Assembly (NCBI GenBank): GCA_028095005.1
Contig: CM051459.1
Span: forward strand, 18,276,699-18,340,698
Direction: 5' to 3'
Length of the DNA: 64,000 bases
Source: Rhynchospora pubera
Taxonomy: Eukaryota; Streptophyta; Magnoliopsida; Poales; Cyperaceae
Shown: positions 1 to 11,699 of the stretch, in pieces
Layout of the letters: each line of letters begins with the position of its first letter
Position numbering within the stretch: the first letter of the stretch is position 1
Notes under the pieces: generated by a model
Databases searched by the model: none
Seen by the model: the letters and a program-made list of their open reading frames with translations, nothing else
Told to the model about the DNA's origin: nothing
Program-made: the position numbers and the translations under genes

Positions 1-949
1 GAAAGAAGTTTCATAACTCGCTCCATGAGGAATAATATGTCCAAGAATGGAGGTATCGAACAATATTTTGTATAGTTCGATCGATAATAAATCAAATTGA
101 CTTATTCGACTCGTATTAGGGAATTATGTTTGAGGACAATATTGTTTACACTGAATGGTGTTCCATTAAAGTCTATTGAAGAAGATATCTTACGAGATTT
201 TGATCTCTAAGTATAATACTTCTCGAGATTTGGTGTTGAGAAGCTTATTTTAAGTATTGATGACTTGTAAGCTTAAACCAAATAAGACACTGTGAATTTG
301 TAGGATGCTTTATATTAAAAGGCACTACTTCCACGAATATGATAAGAACAAAGTAGTTGTTGCTAATCATAATGTAGTCTTGATGAATTGAAATTCTCAA
401 GAAGAAGTAGTGGGAGTAAAGTGAGCATTAAAATAGTTTATGCATCACTACAAGAAGTACTCTTATGGGAAACTTGTCACTCCATACATGGTACTTAGTG
501 GGAGTTGAGCGAAACTTCATTCACAAGTTGTTTTGAAAGAAGTTTAATAGTACGCTCCTTCCAATGAGGACTCAACCATCTCACGAGTTGATGATGTTCG
601 AGAAACTCATGGAATATATGAGGAGTCAAGAACTCGTTCAACAAATCGTTGTAGAAGAAGTTCATGAACCTCAAGTACCAATCCTACAAAAGATCAACGA
701 GAGTTGATTGCCTAAGCCGTTTGGTGCATTGGCTTCACGACATTCTCATACTTAGCATATGAGAATCCGTTGATAAACAAGAAAAACGATGGAACGATCC
801 GATTCCACATATATGGTTTGAATTCATATGATCTTTAAATAAAATCCATGTATAACAACAAGGTATAGACCTTGGTTGATGTTCATGAAGGAGCAATCCA
901 TCAAGAACGTTTTAGATCTTCAAAAGGAAAGATTGACATGGATAACAAA

Positions 950-1053
950 TCGACTATGTACAAAGCGCGGCTTCTCGCTTGTAGCTATGTCTAAGTCGAT
1001 GACTAGTTGACTACGTACAAAGCGCAACCTCTTGCTTGTGGCTATGTAAAAGT
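950..1053 (+). repeat. Direct duplication inside the copia RT remnant
   Basis: Two ~40-bp copies with a 57-bp period (951-990 and 1008-1047) both encode the same RT start motif and differ at a few bases. A local tandem duplication after the element was inactivated is the simplest reading. Confidence 0.75.
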
Positions 1054-2422
1054 CAATAAAGATCATTCTAGCAATAGTTGTATTTCACATATATGTCGAT
1101 ATATGGAAAAACCACTTAAAACCGCCTTCTTCGTATGAATGAAGGAAGATGTTGTGCATTTGACACAAATCGAGGTTTATGTATTGCTAAAAACATACGC
1201 ATGCTTCAAGGATCCATTAATGGATTAAAGCAAGTGTTGTGGAGATTGGAATAAAAGTTTTGACAATGAAGTCAAGGAGTTGAACTTCGTCAAAAGTATC
1301 TTGTATATACAAGATATTCAGTGGAAGCATAATTGTATTACTTGTATTGTTCAAGTTAACAATTCATTAAATTGGGAATAACATCAAGAAAATGAATATT
1401 GTCGAGATCTCTTTGGAGAATGCTTTCTCAAATGAGAACTTGGGCGAAATCACCTAATTCTAGGAAACAAAATCTATAAAGATAGATTATGATGGATGTT
1501 AGGTTTGAGCAAATATGCATATATTGACTAAGTGTTCTAGAAACACGAAAGTTACACTCCAAGAAAGGATGTCTAACTGTACGTCACATGGCATGACTTG
1601 AGTGTTTAACTCGGTCTATTGCAACTCAATTCAAGAAAGTGCATGAAATAGTTCAAGCATTCTTTCATTATGAGTTTCATTTCGTACGCCATAATTATGC
1701 ATATGCCCCAATGTGTAGTATCCAAAGAATATGACAAAGAGTTGTCAAATGGATACAAGAGACACATTAGGACGATAATCAAGAATATCCTCGAGTACCT
1801 TATGAGAAAGAGTGATATAATGTTTCATCTCTTAAGATGAAAGAAATCTCGTGTAAGTTGTTACACTAATAAAAGTTTTTCAAAAGATTGATATAATCAC
1901 AATTGAGCTACATATTTTGCTTAAAGGTGGTGTTGTAAATTTAGAAAGTGTTCTAAATGGAATATTACAACCGTTTCCGTCACCAAAACAAAATACATAG
2001 CAACTTGTGAAGCAATAAAAGAAGTTTATTTGGGATCGAGTTCTTAGTCGAGTTATTATGGTTCTATGCATCTCGAACCACAACTTACTCCTAAAGAACC
2101 CAATGTTACATTGGAGATTCAAATATGATCTATAACGATATCACTTGATATCATATGATGATGATCAAGAACAAATATATAGTAGTATATATATATAGGG
2201 TCGAACAAATTTGGATAGGTTCGCGAACACAGCGAACACTCTAGCACGACCTTTACCTTGAGCAGTATACGAGATGCAGTTATGCATCCATACGTGGTGG
2301 ACGTATGAGTAACTAGCTATAAGCGTATTATTTATTTTGAGGTCCGAGACATGTATATATGTAGATATATGACATTGTTCTCAATTCTTCGTTGGCTAGA
2401 AGTCACTATTGATTGACTCTAG

Positions 2423-2436
2423 GCCAAGTGGGAGAT
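2423..2436 (+). other. Polypurine tract of copia element
   Basis: A purine-rich AAGTGGGAGA motif lies directly 5' of the LTR start TGTTAG. This is the plus-strand priming site in copia elements and places the LTR as the 3' copy. Confidence 0.75.
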
Positions 2437-4200
2437 TGTTAGAGTTATGTCCTAGAAGTCAATAATTTAATGACTTAATTATTAGTTTATGTATGGGATG
2501 ATATTTTATCATCTGTTCCTAGGTTTATTATTGACAGATTATTCAGGTTGAGGATCTGAATAGTAGATCTCTGTGAATCATTCTTTAGAATGACAATAAT
2601 AAATCTAAACGGTCCATAATCTTGATAATTAACAAGGAACATTAATTATCTTATAAGATTAGTATACAAGTTAAGTGATGATTAAGTTCTACTAATCATA
2701 GGTAAAGAGTTACCAACTTAATTGCATATGTGTATGTTATGGAACATAGCACAGGACTTGACCCATCGAAATAAACATATGGATTGTGTTATGTGTCATT
2801 GTTTATTTCGTTATGATTTTGGTTCTAAGTTTGAGATGTTTATCTTTTCCACATGAGGATAGGTTCAATAAATATCGTCTACCGCTGATTCCCGATAAGG
2901 GCTGCTATACGGACTTTATTTATGTTCTCTTGAATTGTGCGGGGAAAAGTTAATCATCAAGAAAACCGTATGTCCCTCATTAATTCACTTAGTGAGTGAC
3001 GATATCTGTTTGGGCCCCTTGATGGAGTTGGATCGTATGCGCGCAACTAGGCGATCAACTCTAGATCAATAAACGTATAATCTGCAAGAATGACACATTC
3101 CTATCTTGGATTATACGATGATATCGTGAGACATAAGAATCAAAATAGAGAAATACTTTTATTCTCTTATGCAGGATTTAAATACTGTAGCAGTACACTA
3201 TTTATGCGAATTGGGAATCATAACGTGTTGCTAGATACCGCTTATGATTATTGGAATTAAATAACGATTTAATTCCATGGCCAACATAGCATGAATCCTC
3301 AAAGGGTCACACAAATAGAGCTATACCACACAGTGCATTAATTATTTGTTCACAGCAGTAAGTTCTGTGAAAATATGATGAGTTGATTAATTAATTATAT
3401 CGATATGGACCGTTATAATTAATTAAGTCAAATAGATCATATAGAAATATTTTAGTGCATTTGCTGATCACCAAATAATTATTAATTAGTTAATAATTAT
3501 TTATACAACACATATTTTAATTATAAGGCTTTAATTTAAATGTTAAATTTAAAGCCCAATAGGGATCCGATTTGGGTGCAACTTCAAAGGTCCATTTAAT
3601 ATAGATTATATGGATTAATTAACACAACACACATAGCCCAACTAGGCCCATGTGTGGCCGGCCTAGAAAGGGTGGTAGGTGGGTGGCATGGCTTGTAATT
3701 TTGGTGAACTCTACCCTAGGGTTGGAGCACTATATAAGGAGGTGCATAGAAGCAAATTTGGTGCTTGCTCTCATTCCCTTTAGCCTAGCCGCCACTCTCC
3801 CTCCCCTTTCTCTCTATGGCCGGCGCCACCCTCTTCCTCTCTCCCTATTGCTCATGTGTTGAGCTCACTCTCTCTTCCACTTAAATTGGTTAATTGAAGA
3901 TGAGAGAAAGCTAGGTGATTAGCCTTGATCTCCAAGTTACTAGCATAACTTGAGAGATTGTGGTTAATCTCTTGGTGGACTCGAGGCGGCCATCAACGGA
4001 GGAGGAGACCAAGAAGAGCACCCCATCGATTCCCATGCCGTAGGATCGAGCCCCGCGAATACGATTTCGCGGGAGGTATAAATTCCACCCCTTTCTCTTT
4101 GTGTCGAATGGTTTTGTACTAGATCCTCTTGCTCTTATGTTTTAATTGGATTAATTAATGGTAATTAGTCACAAAATTAAAATTGGGCAATTTCCTAACA
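2437..4200 (+). mobile_element. 3' LTR of Angela-like copia element (1764 bp)
   Basis: Begins TGTTAG and ends CTAACA, a perfect 6-bp terminal inverted repeat with canonical TG...CA ends. The start (TGTTAGAGTTATGTCCTAGA) resembles Angela/BARE-type LTR starts, and the length fits their long LTRs. The 3' third is richer in GC and includes a promoter-like CTATATAAGG at about 3730. A small open frame at 3650-3862 lies in this transcribed part and is not thought to be a gene. The next bases, AATCA (4201-4205), would be the target duplication; its partner is outside the window. Confidence 0.85.
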
Positions 4201-5957
4201 AATCATACATAACAGCAAGTAGCCCTGTAAAAAAACTTGTGACATCAAAAGTGCTATCAAAACAACCATCCTAATTTCAAAATGGAAAATTGGTCAGTAA
4301 GAATTTAATTAATTTAGTCAGCAAATTCATTCCTCATAAGTACTTAAGTTGGATATTGCATGTTTTATTTCACTTGCATGTTCAATCGGAAATTACTATG
4401 TCAGTAACATGTTAATGTATGTACGAATGAAATATACCTTTTAATAAAAGGATTGCCAAAAAGTAAGCTCTGAAGCTATTTGATTACTTACTAGATAGTT
4501 CCAACTCCTATCAATCATCTGTATTTGATAAACAGGTACTCAAATTTTTAAAAGAAATAGCATAAAATGTAAAAAAAATATTGTACAAAAAAAGGTGGAA
4601 AGTAATGAAAAACCTTTGTTTATGTTCTTATATCCAAAACAGCTAGAGATGTCTTCGCGATTGGATCAACTACATACATTTGTCAATGATTTGTTAAATA
4701 AAGAATAGGAAATTCTAAATGCGAAGTGAAATTTGGATTGCTAAACCATAATTAATATAATAGAATTATGTTTTTGATTCTCTACTTCTTATTTCTTCCT
4801 GGATTAGTTGTCAAAAGACTCCAAATCCTTCTTTTTCTTTCCGTATATCAGTCCAGTATCCTGGGAATTTTACCACCATATTTCACTTGTCCGTGAAAAG
4901 TTGATTAAAGCAAGCAACTTTGCATACAACAAAGAATATTCTCTTTACAAAAGATATAATATTGTTTGTATGTGTCAATGCCAAGGAAGCAAGGTCAGAA
5001 CAGAAAAGATGAATCCAATTAAATACTGGCAATGCATTGTGTTTCAAGTAAACTAGCTATTGTTAAACTTACTTACTCCAATCATTTTTTTCTAATTTAA
5101 ACCTTCCTTGAGTACTTTGTTACAATTTGCATGCATATTGTTAATAACCGTCTATTGTTGGATAATTGGGATGGTAAAAGCTTAGGTAAACTACCTAAAT
5201 TAGGTCAATTAACTCAAACACAATTTCATTAAATTTGAAACTTCGGTCATGAATTTGTGCCATTAGATGGTTGCTCCAGTAAAAAACGAAAGAAGTGATC
5301 AATGTTAGAATGAATTTGGTACCTTGAATAAGAAAATTGGTTGGATTGGTGTAGCTCCTCCCCACATGACCACCACTCTGAAGCCATAGCAAACACCAAT
5401 ACACCATACAGTTGTCACATCTCTTTCTTCCACTATTTGATCTGACGACTGAAGACCACTGCAACGACGAGGCGGGGTGCTCCCTTCGTTTCGATTTTGA
5501 GAGAGAGGCAGACATGCGTAAAAGAGAGCATGTGTTGTAGGAGAAGCAAGAGGCGCAGGATCGCCGCCGATCGGTCGTATTGCACAATAGGGTTGCGCCT
5601 CTTTCTCTTCGATCTTTTTTTGAGAGAGAAGAGCCGGCTTCGGCGGTAGTAAAATTTGGGAGAAATTTGAACTCACCGAGTAGGGAATGAGGCGCAGCCG
5701 CGCAGGAATGACATCTCTGCCTAATAAAAGATCAGCAGATTCAACATTATAGAATTTATTTTTAATGATTGTATTTTGTATTTTATGTTCTTTAATATTT
5801 TATTTTTCAAACTAAATTGACTCAAAATAATAAATAAAATTGTAACAAAGCAAAAAATTTACAATAAATATCTTAGCACACTAATTCAGAGAATTTTTTT
5901 ATTTTTACGAACAAAGTATCATTAATTAGTAACGTGAAATAACCATTTTTCTTATAT
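4201..5957. other. AT-rich intergenic; unidentified GC-richer block at 5300-5690
   Basis: No gene is supported. The block at 5300-5690 is less AT-rich, contains purine-rich microsatellite-like GAGAGAG runs and has overlapping minus-strand open frames (5195-5676). I do not recognise any protein in them. The block looks like a 5' UTR or promoter fragment carried in by a transposon, but no flanking repeats prove that. Confidence 0.4.
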
Positions 5958-5967
5958 TTATTATAAT

Positions 5968-6369
5968 GAGAAATGATACAATCAAATTGATTGACCATAC
6001 TCACGGTTAAACTCGTTAAATCTCAATTTTGAAAGTTCAAATGGCTTATTCAAACCGTCCAATATGATCTCCCTATTAAAATCACGTTGCTAGCCAAATT
6101 ATATATATATTTTTACAATTTTTTGTTTGCTTTTAAAAAAAATTAGAAATCCATTAATTTAATTTATTTTGAACTCTTAAAAAAATAATTTTTAAAAATC
6201 CGAAAAAAAAACATAAAAATTTAAAAAAATTGTAATTTTGGTTGGTAAGGAGATTTCAACTGGATGATCATACTGGATGATTTGGATTGGTCATTTGAAC
6301 TTTTAAAACTAAGATCTGATGGAGTTTAATCAAGAGTCTGGTTAAATTAATTTGATTGAATCCATTCTC
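5968..6369. mobile_element. Fold-back Mutator-type MITE (402 bp, 10-bp TSD)
   Basis: The arms are inverted copies along their length: GAGAAATGATACAATCAAAT at the left pairs with the end at 6369. A 10-bp direct repeat, TTATTATAAT, flanks it exactly (5958-5967 and 6370-6379). The 9-10 bp target and long inverted arms indicate a MULE-derived MITE. The inner arm motif (CAAACCGTCCAATATGATCT) recurs in the elements at 23891, 41033 and 47981. Confidence 0.88.
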
Positions 6370-6379
6370 TTATTATAAT

Positions 6380-7474
6380 AATATTAATTTTATTATTGTA
6401 ATTATAATAATTATTAATATTTATATTAAATTAATGATAAAAATCATTAAAAGGTAAAAATTTACTATAAATAAATTTTCTTGTATCAACTGAAATCTGG
6501 ATCGTTCATTCAAATTGATGGACAATTGTGAATGATGAGAGGTCAATTGGCGTTGAAAATTTCATTCCCGTAAAACTTTCCCTAATAATAATAATAATTG
6601 ATATTACAATATTAAGAAATGTTAATACTATTATTATATTTATGATTATTATATCAGATAATATTAATTAATAATTCATTATTTTAATATTAATAATATT
6701 ATTATAAAAATATTATTATTTGTAAATATAAAGTAATACGAGTTTGCTCTTAAAATTATAATTCATTGATATTATGATTACTACTAACCTAGTAATCTAT
6801 TTTTAATCACTAAACTTAAACTTTTCCAACTAAGTAATTTTGCAAGTTCAAAGGATCTGAAAAAAATAGATTTAAAATTCAAATTAATTAGATTGTTAGA
6901 CAAAATCTTCACAAAGTAACAAACAATATACAATTTGAAAGTTTAGAGAAAAAAATTTGATAATTTAAAGTCTAGTGATTATTTATTTAAATTTTTTCTT
7001 GCACTAACTATATTTTTTCCTCATAATATATCAATTGAGGATAATCATCGAATTTTGCTTTTGATTTCGATTATCTTTTTTTTTCTTTCTTTTTTACTAA
7101 TGCTATAATCCAATGTATTGGTTTTCGAAATATGTTCTTCAAACGACTGATCAAGCCTTTTAGTTTGATCATCATTTTAAATCAAATAGGAAGTCAAAAT
7201 TTGCACTTTTCGTATTTTTTACATTTTTTTTTTCTAATTTATAGAATCATCAATTTAAAAATTACTTTGCATAAATTAAAAAATAGTTAAGAAATTTTAA
7301 AAATGTAAAATTTAATTTTCTATTATATTTCAATATGCATAAACAATTAAATAAAGTAACATAAATTAATAAATCAGTACATTTTTAGATCTCTACAGAT
7401 GGTCCAAATTATATAATTGAAAACAAAACATATAATAATGAATCTATATGTCAATTACATTTGTAAGATATTTT
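6380..7474. other. Very AT-rich spacer, no gene seen
   Basis: Long runs of A/T, many short (AAT)n-like stretches, no long open frame on either strand and no terminal repeats that I could close. Confidence 0.6.
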
Positions 7475-7476
7475 GG

Positions 7477-8144
7477 GGGCGTTTGTTTGTGTAGTAAGGA
7501 GTTGCATAACTTAAGGATGCCTAAGTGTTTATGTAGTATTATGTAATAGATGTTTGGTTGTGTAGTAAGGATGACTAACTTAATACATGCATATATTCAT
7601 GTCAAAAGACTAAAATGCCCTTAAATTTGAATTAGTATTATGTATTATATGTTGTGACCTAATTATTGTTAATTATTAATTATTATAAAAATTAATTATT
7701 AATGATGATAAGAAATCATTTTATTATTATGAAATATTAATAATTATTTTTAATTAAATATTATAAATATTATTATTTATTTTATAATAAATCAATATTG
7801 TTTATTAATTATTATTATTATTACTTGTTATATATTATTATTTATTAATTATAATAATTAATATTTATTACTAATTATGATTTTTTTAATAGTTATTGTT
7901 ACTTATTAAATATTATTATTTATTAACTATTATTAATTATTATAGATTATTAAATATTATTATTAATTATTTCTAAACAGTATTGTTGGAAAAAAAAATT
8001 AAAGGGAACCGGTGCATAACTTATGCAACCTATTTAGGTTGCATAACTTATGTACCCTTAAGGCATCTTATGTAAGAGGTGTTTGGTGACTTAAGAATAC
8101 ATAACTTAAGTTATGCACCCTTTAAGTCACAAACAAACGCTCCC
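7477..8144. mobile_element. Fold-back MITE with GTTTGTTTGTG ends (~668 bp)
   Basis: Ends are inverted: GGGCGTTTGTTTGTG at the left and CACAAACAAACGCTCCC at the right. Repeated internal motifs (TGTTTGGTTGTGTAGTAAGG, ACTTAAGTTATGCA) read inward from both sides. Flanking TTT on both sides may be a 3-bp target duplication, but the AT-rich context makes that weak. The centre is almost pure A/T. Confidence 0.7.
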
Positions 8145-8438
8145 TTTATAATTATAAATATATTTTGATGTGATATTCCATTTCATAGATATAACAACAA
8201 CAACAACTAAGCCTTTTGTCCCAAACAAGTTGGGGTAGGCTAGAAAGAAACCCAACAAGAGAACACATCCAAGAACAAAAAAAAAAATACAAAACATAAA
8301 AATACTAATAGTAAGACTAGCCATACTAATAATAATACCTCTAATAATAATAGTAATAGTAGAAACCTAGACCTCGACTGTGACCTAATAGAGGGACCTA
8401 CAAACCTATGGCATCGCTCCTACCCCTAAGTTCCTACG

Positions 8439-10436
8439 TCATGGCTCCGGTACATGAATTGCTAACTTCCAAGCGCTCCTATCGATCGCCAACTCTTTGG
8501 AGACGTTCCATTCTTTAAGGTCTCTTTTCACCGCTTCTTCCCATGTCAATCTTGGTCTCCCTCTCGCCCTCCGGGTGTTCTCGAAATGATTAAGAATTCC
8601 GATACGTACCGGTGCCTCTGGAGGTCTGCGTTGGATATGTCCAAACCACCTCAAACGATGTTGGATCAGCTTCTCCTCTATTGGTGCGACCCCAACCATA
8701 TCTCGTATGTCATCATTTCTAATCCGATCTTTCCTCGTGTGACCGCAGATCCACCTCAACATACGCATCTCAGCTACACTCATCTTCTGGACATGTCGTC
8801 TTTTAGTAGCCCAACATTCTGCGCCATACAACATCGCAGGTCTAATCGCTGTCCTGTAGAACTTGCCTTTTAGCTTCTGCGGGACTTTCTTATCGCATAG
8901 GACGCCTGATGCTTGTCGCCATTTCACCCACCCCGCTCTTATCCTGTGACTAACATCTTCATCTATCTCGCCATCGCTCTGCAGCATCGACCCTAAATAT
9001 CGAAAAGTATCTTTCGTAGGTACTACATGCCCGTCTAGACAGACATCTCCGTCCACTGGTCGTATCCCACTAAACTCACACCCCATATACTCCGTCTTAG
9101 TTCTACTAAGCCTAAACCCTTTGGACTCTAGAGTTCGTCTCCACAATTCTAATTTCCTATCGACCTCCGTCCTACTCTCATCGACTAACACCACATCGTC
9201 CGCAAAGAGCATACACCAAGGAATCTCTCCCTGTATATCCTTCGTGATCTCATCCATCACTAAGACAAAAATATACGGGCTCAAAGATGATCCCTGATGT
9301 AGTCCTATTTTAATAGGAAAGTCACTAGTTACACTATCACATGTCCTGATGCAAGTAACGGCACCATCATACATGTCTTGGATGAGGGTAACATACTTTG
9401 TGGGGACTTTCTTCTTTTCTAGTGCCCACCACATAACTTTCCTTGGCACTTTGTCGTATGCTTTCTCCAAATCAATGAAAACCATATGTAGATCCTTCTT
9501 TCGCTCCCGATATCTCTCCATTAATTGCCTTATTAGGAAGATGGCCTCCATGATTGACCTCCCAGGCATAAAATCAAATTGGTTTTTCGAAACGTTTGTC
9601 ATCCGTCTCAAGCGATGTTCTATCACTCTCTCCCAAAGCTTCATTGTATGACTCATAAGCTTAATCCCTCTATAGTTTGTACAGCTTTGAGCATCCCCTT
9701 TATTCTTGAAGATTGGTACTAGAGTGCTTCTCCTCCACGCATCTGGCATCCTATTTGATCGGAAAATGCTATTGAATAGTTTGGTTAACCAAACTACAGC
9801 CACATCTCCGAAGCACCTCCATACTTCGATTGGTATGTTATCAGGTCCTAGAACCTTACCTACTTTCATTCGTTTTAAGGCTTCTTTCACCTCGGACTCT
9901 TGAATTCTCCTAACAAAACGTCTATTGGAGTCATCAAAGGAGTCGTTCAACACAATTCCTAAGTCGTCATCCTCTCCATTGAATAACTTGTTGAAGTAAT
10001 CCCTCCACCTATTCTTGATCTCGTCGTCCCTCACTAAATGCCTATCAGTCTCGTCCTTGATGCACTTCACTTGGTTTAAGTCTCTCGTCTTCCTATCTCG
10101 AAGCTTGGCTATCTTATACACGTCCTTCTCACCCTCCTTCGTACTCAGCTTCTGGTATAGATCCTCATAAGCCCGACCTCTTGCTTCGCTCACAGCTTTC
10201 TTTGCATTCTTCTTGGCCAATTTGTACTTCTGCGCATTGTCGTCGGTCTTGTCATGGTGCAAGCGTTTGTAGCATTCTTTCTTTTCTTTAATAGCTTTCT
10301 GCACTTCGTCGTTCCACCACCACGTATCTTTGGGTTCGCGGTTGCTTCCTCTAGTAACTCCAAGCACTTCCGTAGCTACCTTTTGAATGTTAGCTGACAT
10401 ATCTTCCCACATCTTGTTTGCTTCTTCACCTGCTTT
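8439..10436 (-). CDS. RTE LINE ORF part 2: reverse transcriptase
   Basis: Reverse transcriptase of an RTE-clade LINE, in frame with the endonuclease but separated by one TAG. Numbered from the first ATG (10412, 657 residues): a basic helix-rich linker at ~30-120; GPDNIPIEVW (~189); the fingers motif PIFKNKGD (~233); NYRGIKLMSHTMKLWERVI (~246); FIDLEKAYDKVP (~312, first catalytic Asp); GLHQGSSLSPY (~370); and FADD (403-406, catalytic Asp pair). The thumb and C-terminal region end with RWFGHIQRRP and RGRPRLTWEE motifs common in plant RTE proteins. Catalytic residues are intact. FDFMPGRS has Asp where related proteins usually have Gly, a possible damaging change (recalled consensus). This piece alone could not nick DNA. 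Confidence 0.93.
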   Translation of the reverse strand, partial: KAGEEANKMWEDMSANIQKVATEVLGVTRGSNREPKDTWWWNDEVQKAIKEKKECYKRLHHDKTDDNAQKYKLAKKNAKKAVSEARGRAYEDLYQKLSTKEGEKDVYKIAKLRDRKTRDLNQVKCIKDETDRHLVRDDEIKNRWRDYFNKLFNGEDDDLGIVLNDSFDDSNRRFVRRIQESEVKEALKRMKVGKVLGPDNIPIEVWRCFGDVAVVWLTKLFNSIFRSNRMPDAWRRSTLVPIFKNKGDAQSCTNYRGIKLMSHTMKLWERVIEHRLRRMTNVSKNQFDFMPGRSIMEAIFLIRQLMERYRERKKDLHMVFIDLEKAYDKVPRKVMWWALEKKKVPTKYVTLIQDMYDGAVTCIRTCDSVTSDFPIKIGLHQGSSLSPYIFVLVMDEITKDIQGEIPWCMLFADDVVLVDESRTEVDRKLELWRRTLESKGFRLSRTKTEYMGCEFSGIRPVDGDVCLDGHVVPTKDTFRYLGSMLQSDGEIDEDVSHRIRAGWVKWRQASGVLCDKKVPQKLKGKFYRTAIRPAMLYGAECWATKRRHVQKMSVAEMRMLRWICGHTRKDRIRNDDIRDMVGVAPIEEKLIQHRLRWFGHIQRRPPEAPVRIGILNHFENTRRARGRPRLTWEEAVKRDLKEWNVSKELAIDRSAWKLAIHVPEP

Positions 10437-11534
10437 CTACGGACCTTCTTCAATCATTCTGCCCCTAAAAGTATGAGACACGTCTCCTTTGAGCTTCCAC
10501 CACTTCGTCTTCACAACTCGAGCGCCTCTACCTACTCTAGAACGCAGCGGAAAGCGAAAATCAGCCACCACAAGTTTGTGTTGTGAGACGACACATTCCC
10601 CAGGTATAACCTTGCAATCCATGCAGGCTCGTCTGTCCTCTCTCCTAGCAAGAACAAAATCAATCTGGGAAAAGTGTTGGGCACTACTAAAGGTAACTAA
10701 GTGGGATTGTCTTTTTCTAAAGAAGGTGTTAGCTATCATGAGGTCGTAAGCTATGGCCAAGTTCAAGAAGTCCTCACCTTCTTGGTTCCTATCGCCATAC
10801 CCAAAACCCCCATGCACCCTCTCAAACCCTCCACTAGTTTCACCTACATGTCCATTGAAGTCTCCTCCGATGAAGAGCTTTTCAGTGGTTGGCACACTTC
10901 TAATCATACCATCTAAATCTTCCCAGAATTGGATTTTGATGGATTCACTTAGTCCTACTTGTGGTGCATAAGCACTAATGACGTTCAAAACTAAGTCCCC
11001 CAAAACTAGCTTCACTAGAATGATCCTATCCCCTTGTCTCCGCACGTCGACAACTCCACTCTTAAGGCTCTTGTCGATTAAGATACCTACTCCATTCCTG
11101 CCCCGTTCTTTTCCAGTGTACCACAGCTTGAAACCGGTGTTCTCCACTTCCTTTGCTTTTTGGCCCGTCCACTTTGTCTCTTGTACGCACAAGATGTTCA
11201 CACGCCTCCTAATCGCCGTATCCACTAACTCTCTTAACTTTCCTGTTAGAGACCCTACATTCCAACTACCTAAACGAATCCTACTCTCACTGACTATCTT
11301 CCTTGCCCCCCGCACCCGTCGTGAAAAGTGCGAAGACCCTTGCTTACTTGCCACTACATCCGGGCGCTGATGTAGCGCGCCACTAAGGGAGTGACGATCC
11401 GGCCCTTGCTCACTTATCACCTTATCCGGGTTCCGATAAGGCGCGCCACTAAAGGGGTGGCGACCCGGCCCTTGCTCATTTATCATCTCATTCGGATTCC
11501 GATAAGACGCGTCGCTAAGAGGGTTACGCCCCAA
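10437..11534 (-). CDS. RTE LINE ORF part 1: AP-type endonuclease
   Basis: Encodes the apurinic-like endonuclease that nicks the target DNA for target-primed reverse transcription. An N-terminal block of three 22-residue repeats (residues ~2-67) comes first. Then the endonuclease signatures follow in order: SWNVGSL (~90), QETKW (~119), GGDFNGHVG (~223), SQIDFVL and SQHKLVVADF. The open frame starts at 11534, but its first in-frame ATG is at 11486 (residue 17), after an upstream TAG, so the true start is probably 11486. The frame ends in a single TAG at 10437-10439 and continues in the same frame into the reverse transcriptase. The stop is therefore most simply a nonsense mutation splitting one ~1100-residue protein. 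Whether any readthrough occurs cannot be told from sequence. Confidence 0.9.
   Translation of the reverse strand: MGRNPLSDASYRNPNEMINEQGPGRHPFSGAPYRNPDKVISEQGPDRHSLSGALHQRPDVVASKQGSSHFSRRVRGARKIVSESRIRLGSWNVGSLTGKLRELVDTAIRRRVNILCVQETKWTGQKAKEVENTGFKLWYTGKERGRNGVGILIDKSLKSGVVDVRRQGDRIILVKLVLGDLVLNVISAYAPQVGLSESIKIQFWEDLDGMIRSVPTTEKLFIGGDFNGHVGETSGGFERVHGGFGYGDRNQEGEDFLNLAIAYDLMIANTFFRKRQSHLVTFSSAQHFSQIDFVLARREDRRACMDCKVIPGECVVSQHKLVVADFRFPLRSRVGRGARVVKTKWWKLKGDVSHTFRGRMIEEGP
11334..11531 (-). repeat. Three 66-bp in-frame repeats at LINE ORF N-terminus
   Basis: Three tandem 22-residue units start GRNPLSDASYRNP, GRHPFSGAPYRNP and DRHSLSGALHQRP, and each ends near EQG/KQG. They lie just before the endonuclease domain, keep frame and have diverged from each other. 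Confidence 0.85.
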
Positions 11535-11699
11535 CTAAAAGTAATTGGGTTTCATTTCCATAGAGATGACTGAGATTTTTACGTTGGCTCGCCTAGCCTA
11601 TCACAACCCTCCTCCTTTTACCCGGGCTTGGGACCGGGCTATACTAAACAATGCAACCAAAGCTTAGTATAGGCGGAGTTATTCCATTTCATAGATATA

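Larger units (their letters stand above)
1..2436 (+). pseudogene. Decayed Ty1/copia (Angela-like) pol, 3' half
   Basis: Remnant of a copia polyprotein on the plus strand, broken by many stops and frameshifts. Recognisable pieces run in the expected order. A reverse-transcriptase start motif of the YKARLVAKGY type appears near 951-990. An RNase H approach motif (IIKNILEYLMRKSDIMF-like) lies near 1771-1830. A TKTKYIATCEAIKEVYLG-like RNase H segment lies near 1985-2035. A purine-rich tract and an LTR follow at once, which fixes the orientation and shows this is the 3' end of an element whose 5' part lies outside the window. No intact ORF remains, so the element cannot move by itself. The Angela/Tork assignment rests on the resemblance of the LTR start to Angela LTRs and is an inference. 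Confidence 0.8.
8194..11679 (-). mobile_element. Full-length RTE-clade LINE
   Basis: A non-LTR retrotransposon of 3486 bp. It is bounded by a perfect 20-bp target duplication, TATTCCATTTCATAGATATA, at 8174-8193 and 11680-11699. Its 3' end (left side, minus strand) closes with TTGTTGTTGTTGTT, the simple GTT-type tail typical of plant RTE elements, instead of poly(A). It has a ~140-bp 5' UTR and one long reading frame with an AP endonuclease followed by a reverse transcriptase, interrupted only by one TAG at 10437-10439. Perfect duplication and near-intact coding suggest a recent insertion. Confidence 0.95.

Noticed and set aside
3650..3862. 70-codon open frame inside the LTR
   Set aside because: It lies wholly within the copia LTR in its transcribed part; no recognised protein.
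5195..5676. Overlapping minus-strand open frames of 123 and 130 codons
   Set aside because: Two frames overlap, neither has motifs or splice support, and the region is purine-repeat rich; described only as an unidentified block.
10489..11370. Several plus-strand open frames across the LINE
   Set aside because: Shadows of the endonuclease coding on the minus strand.
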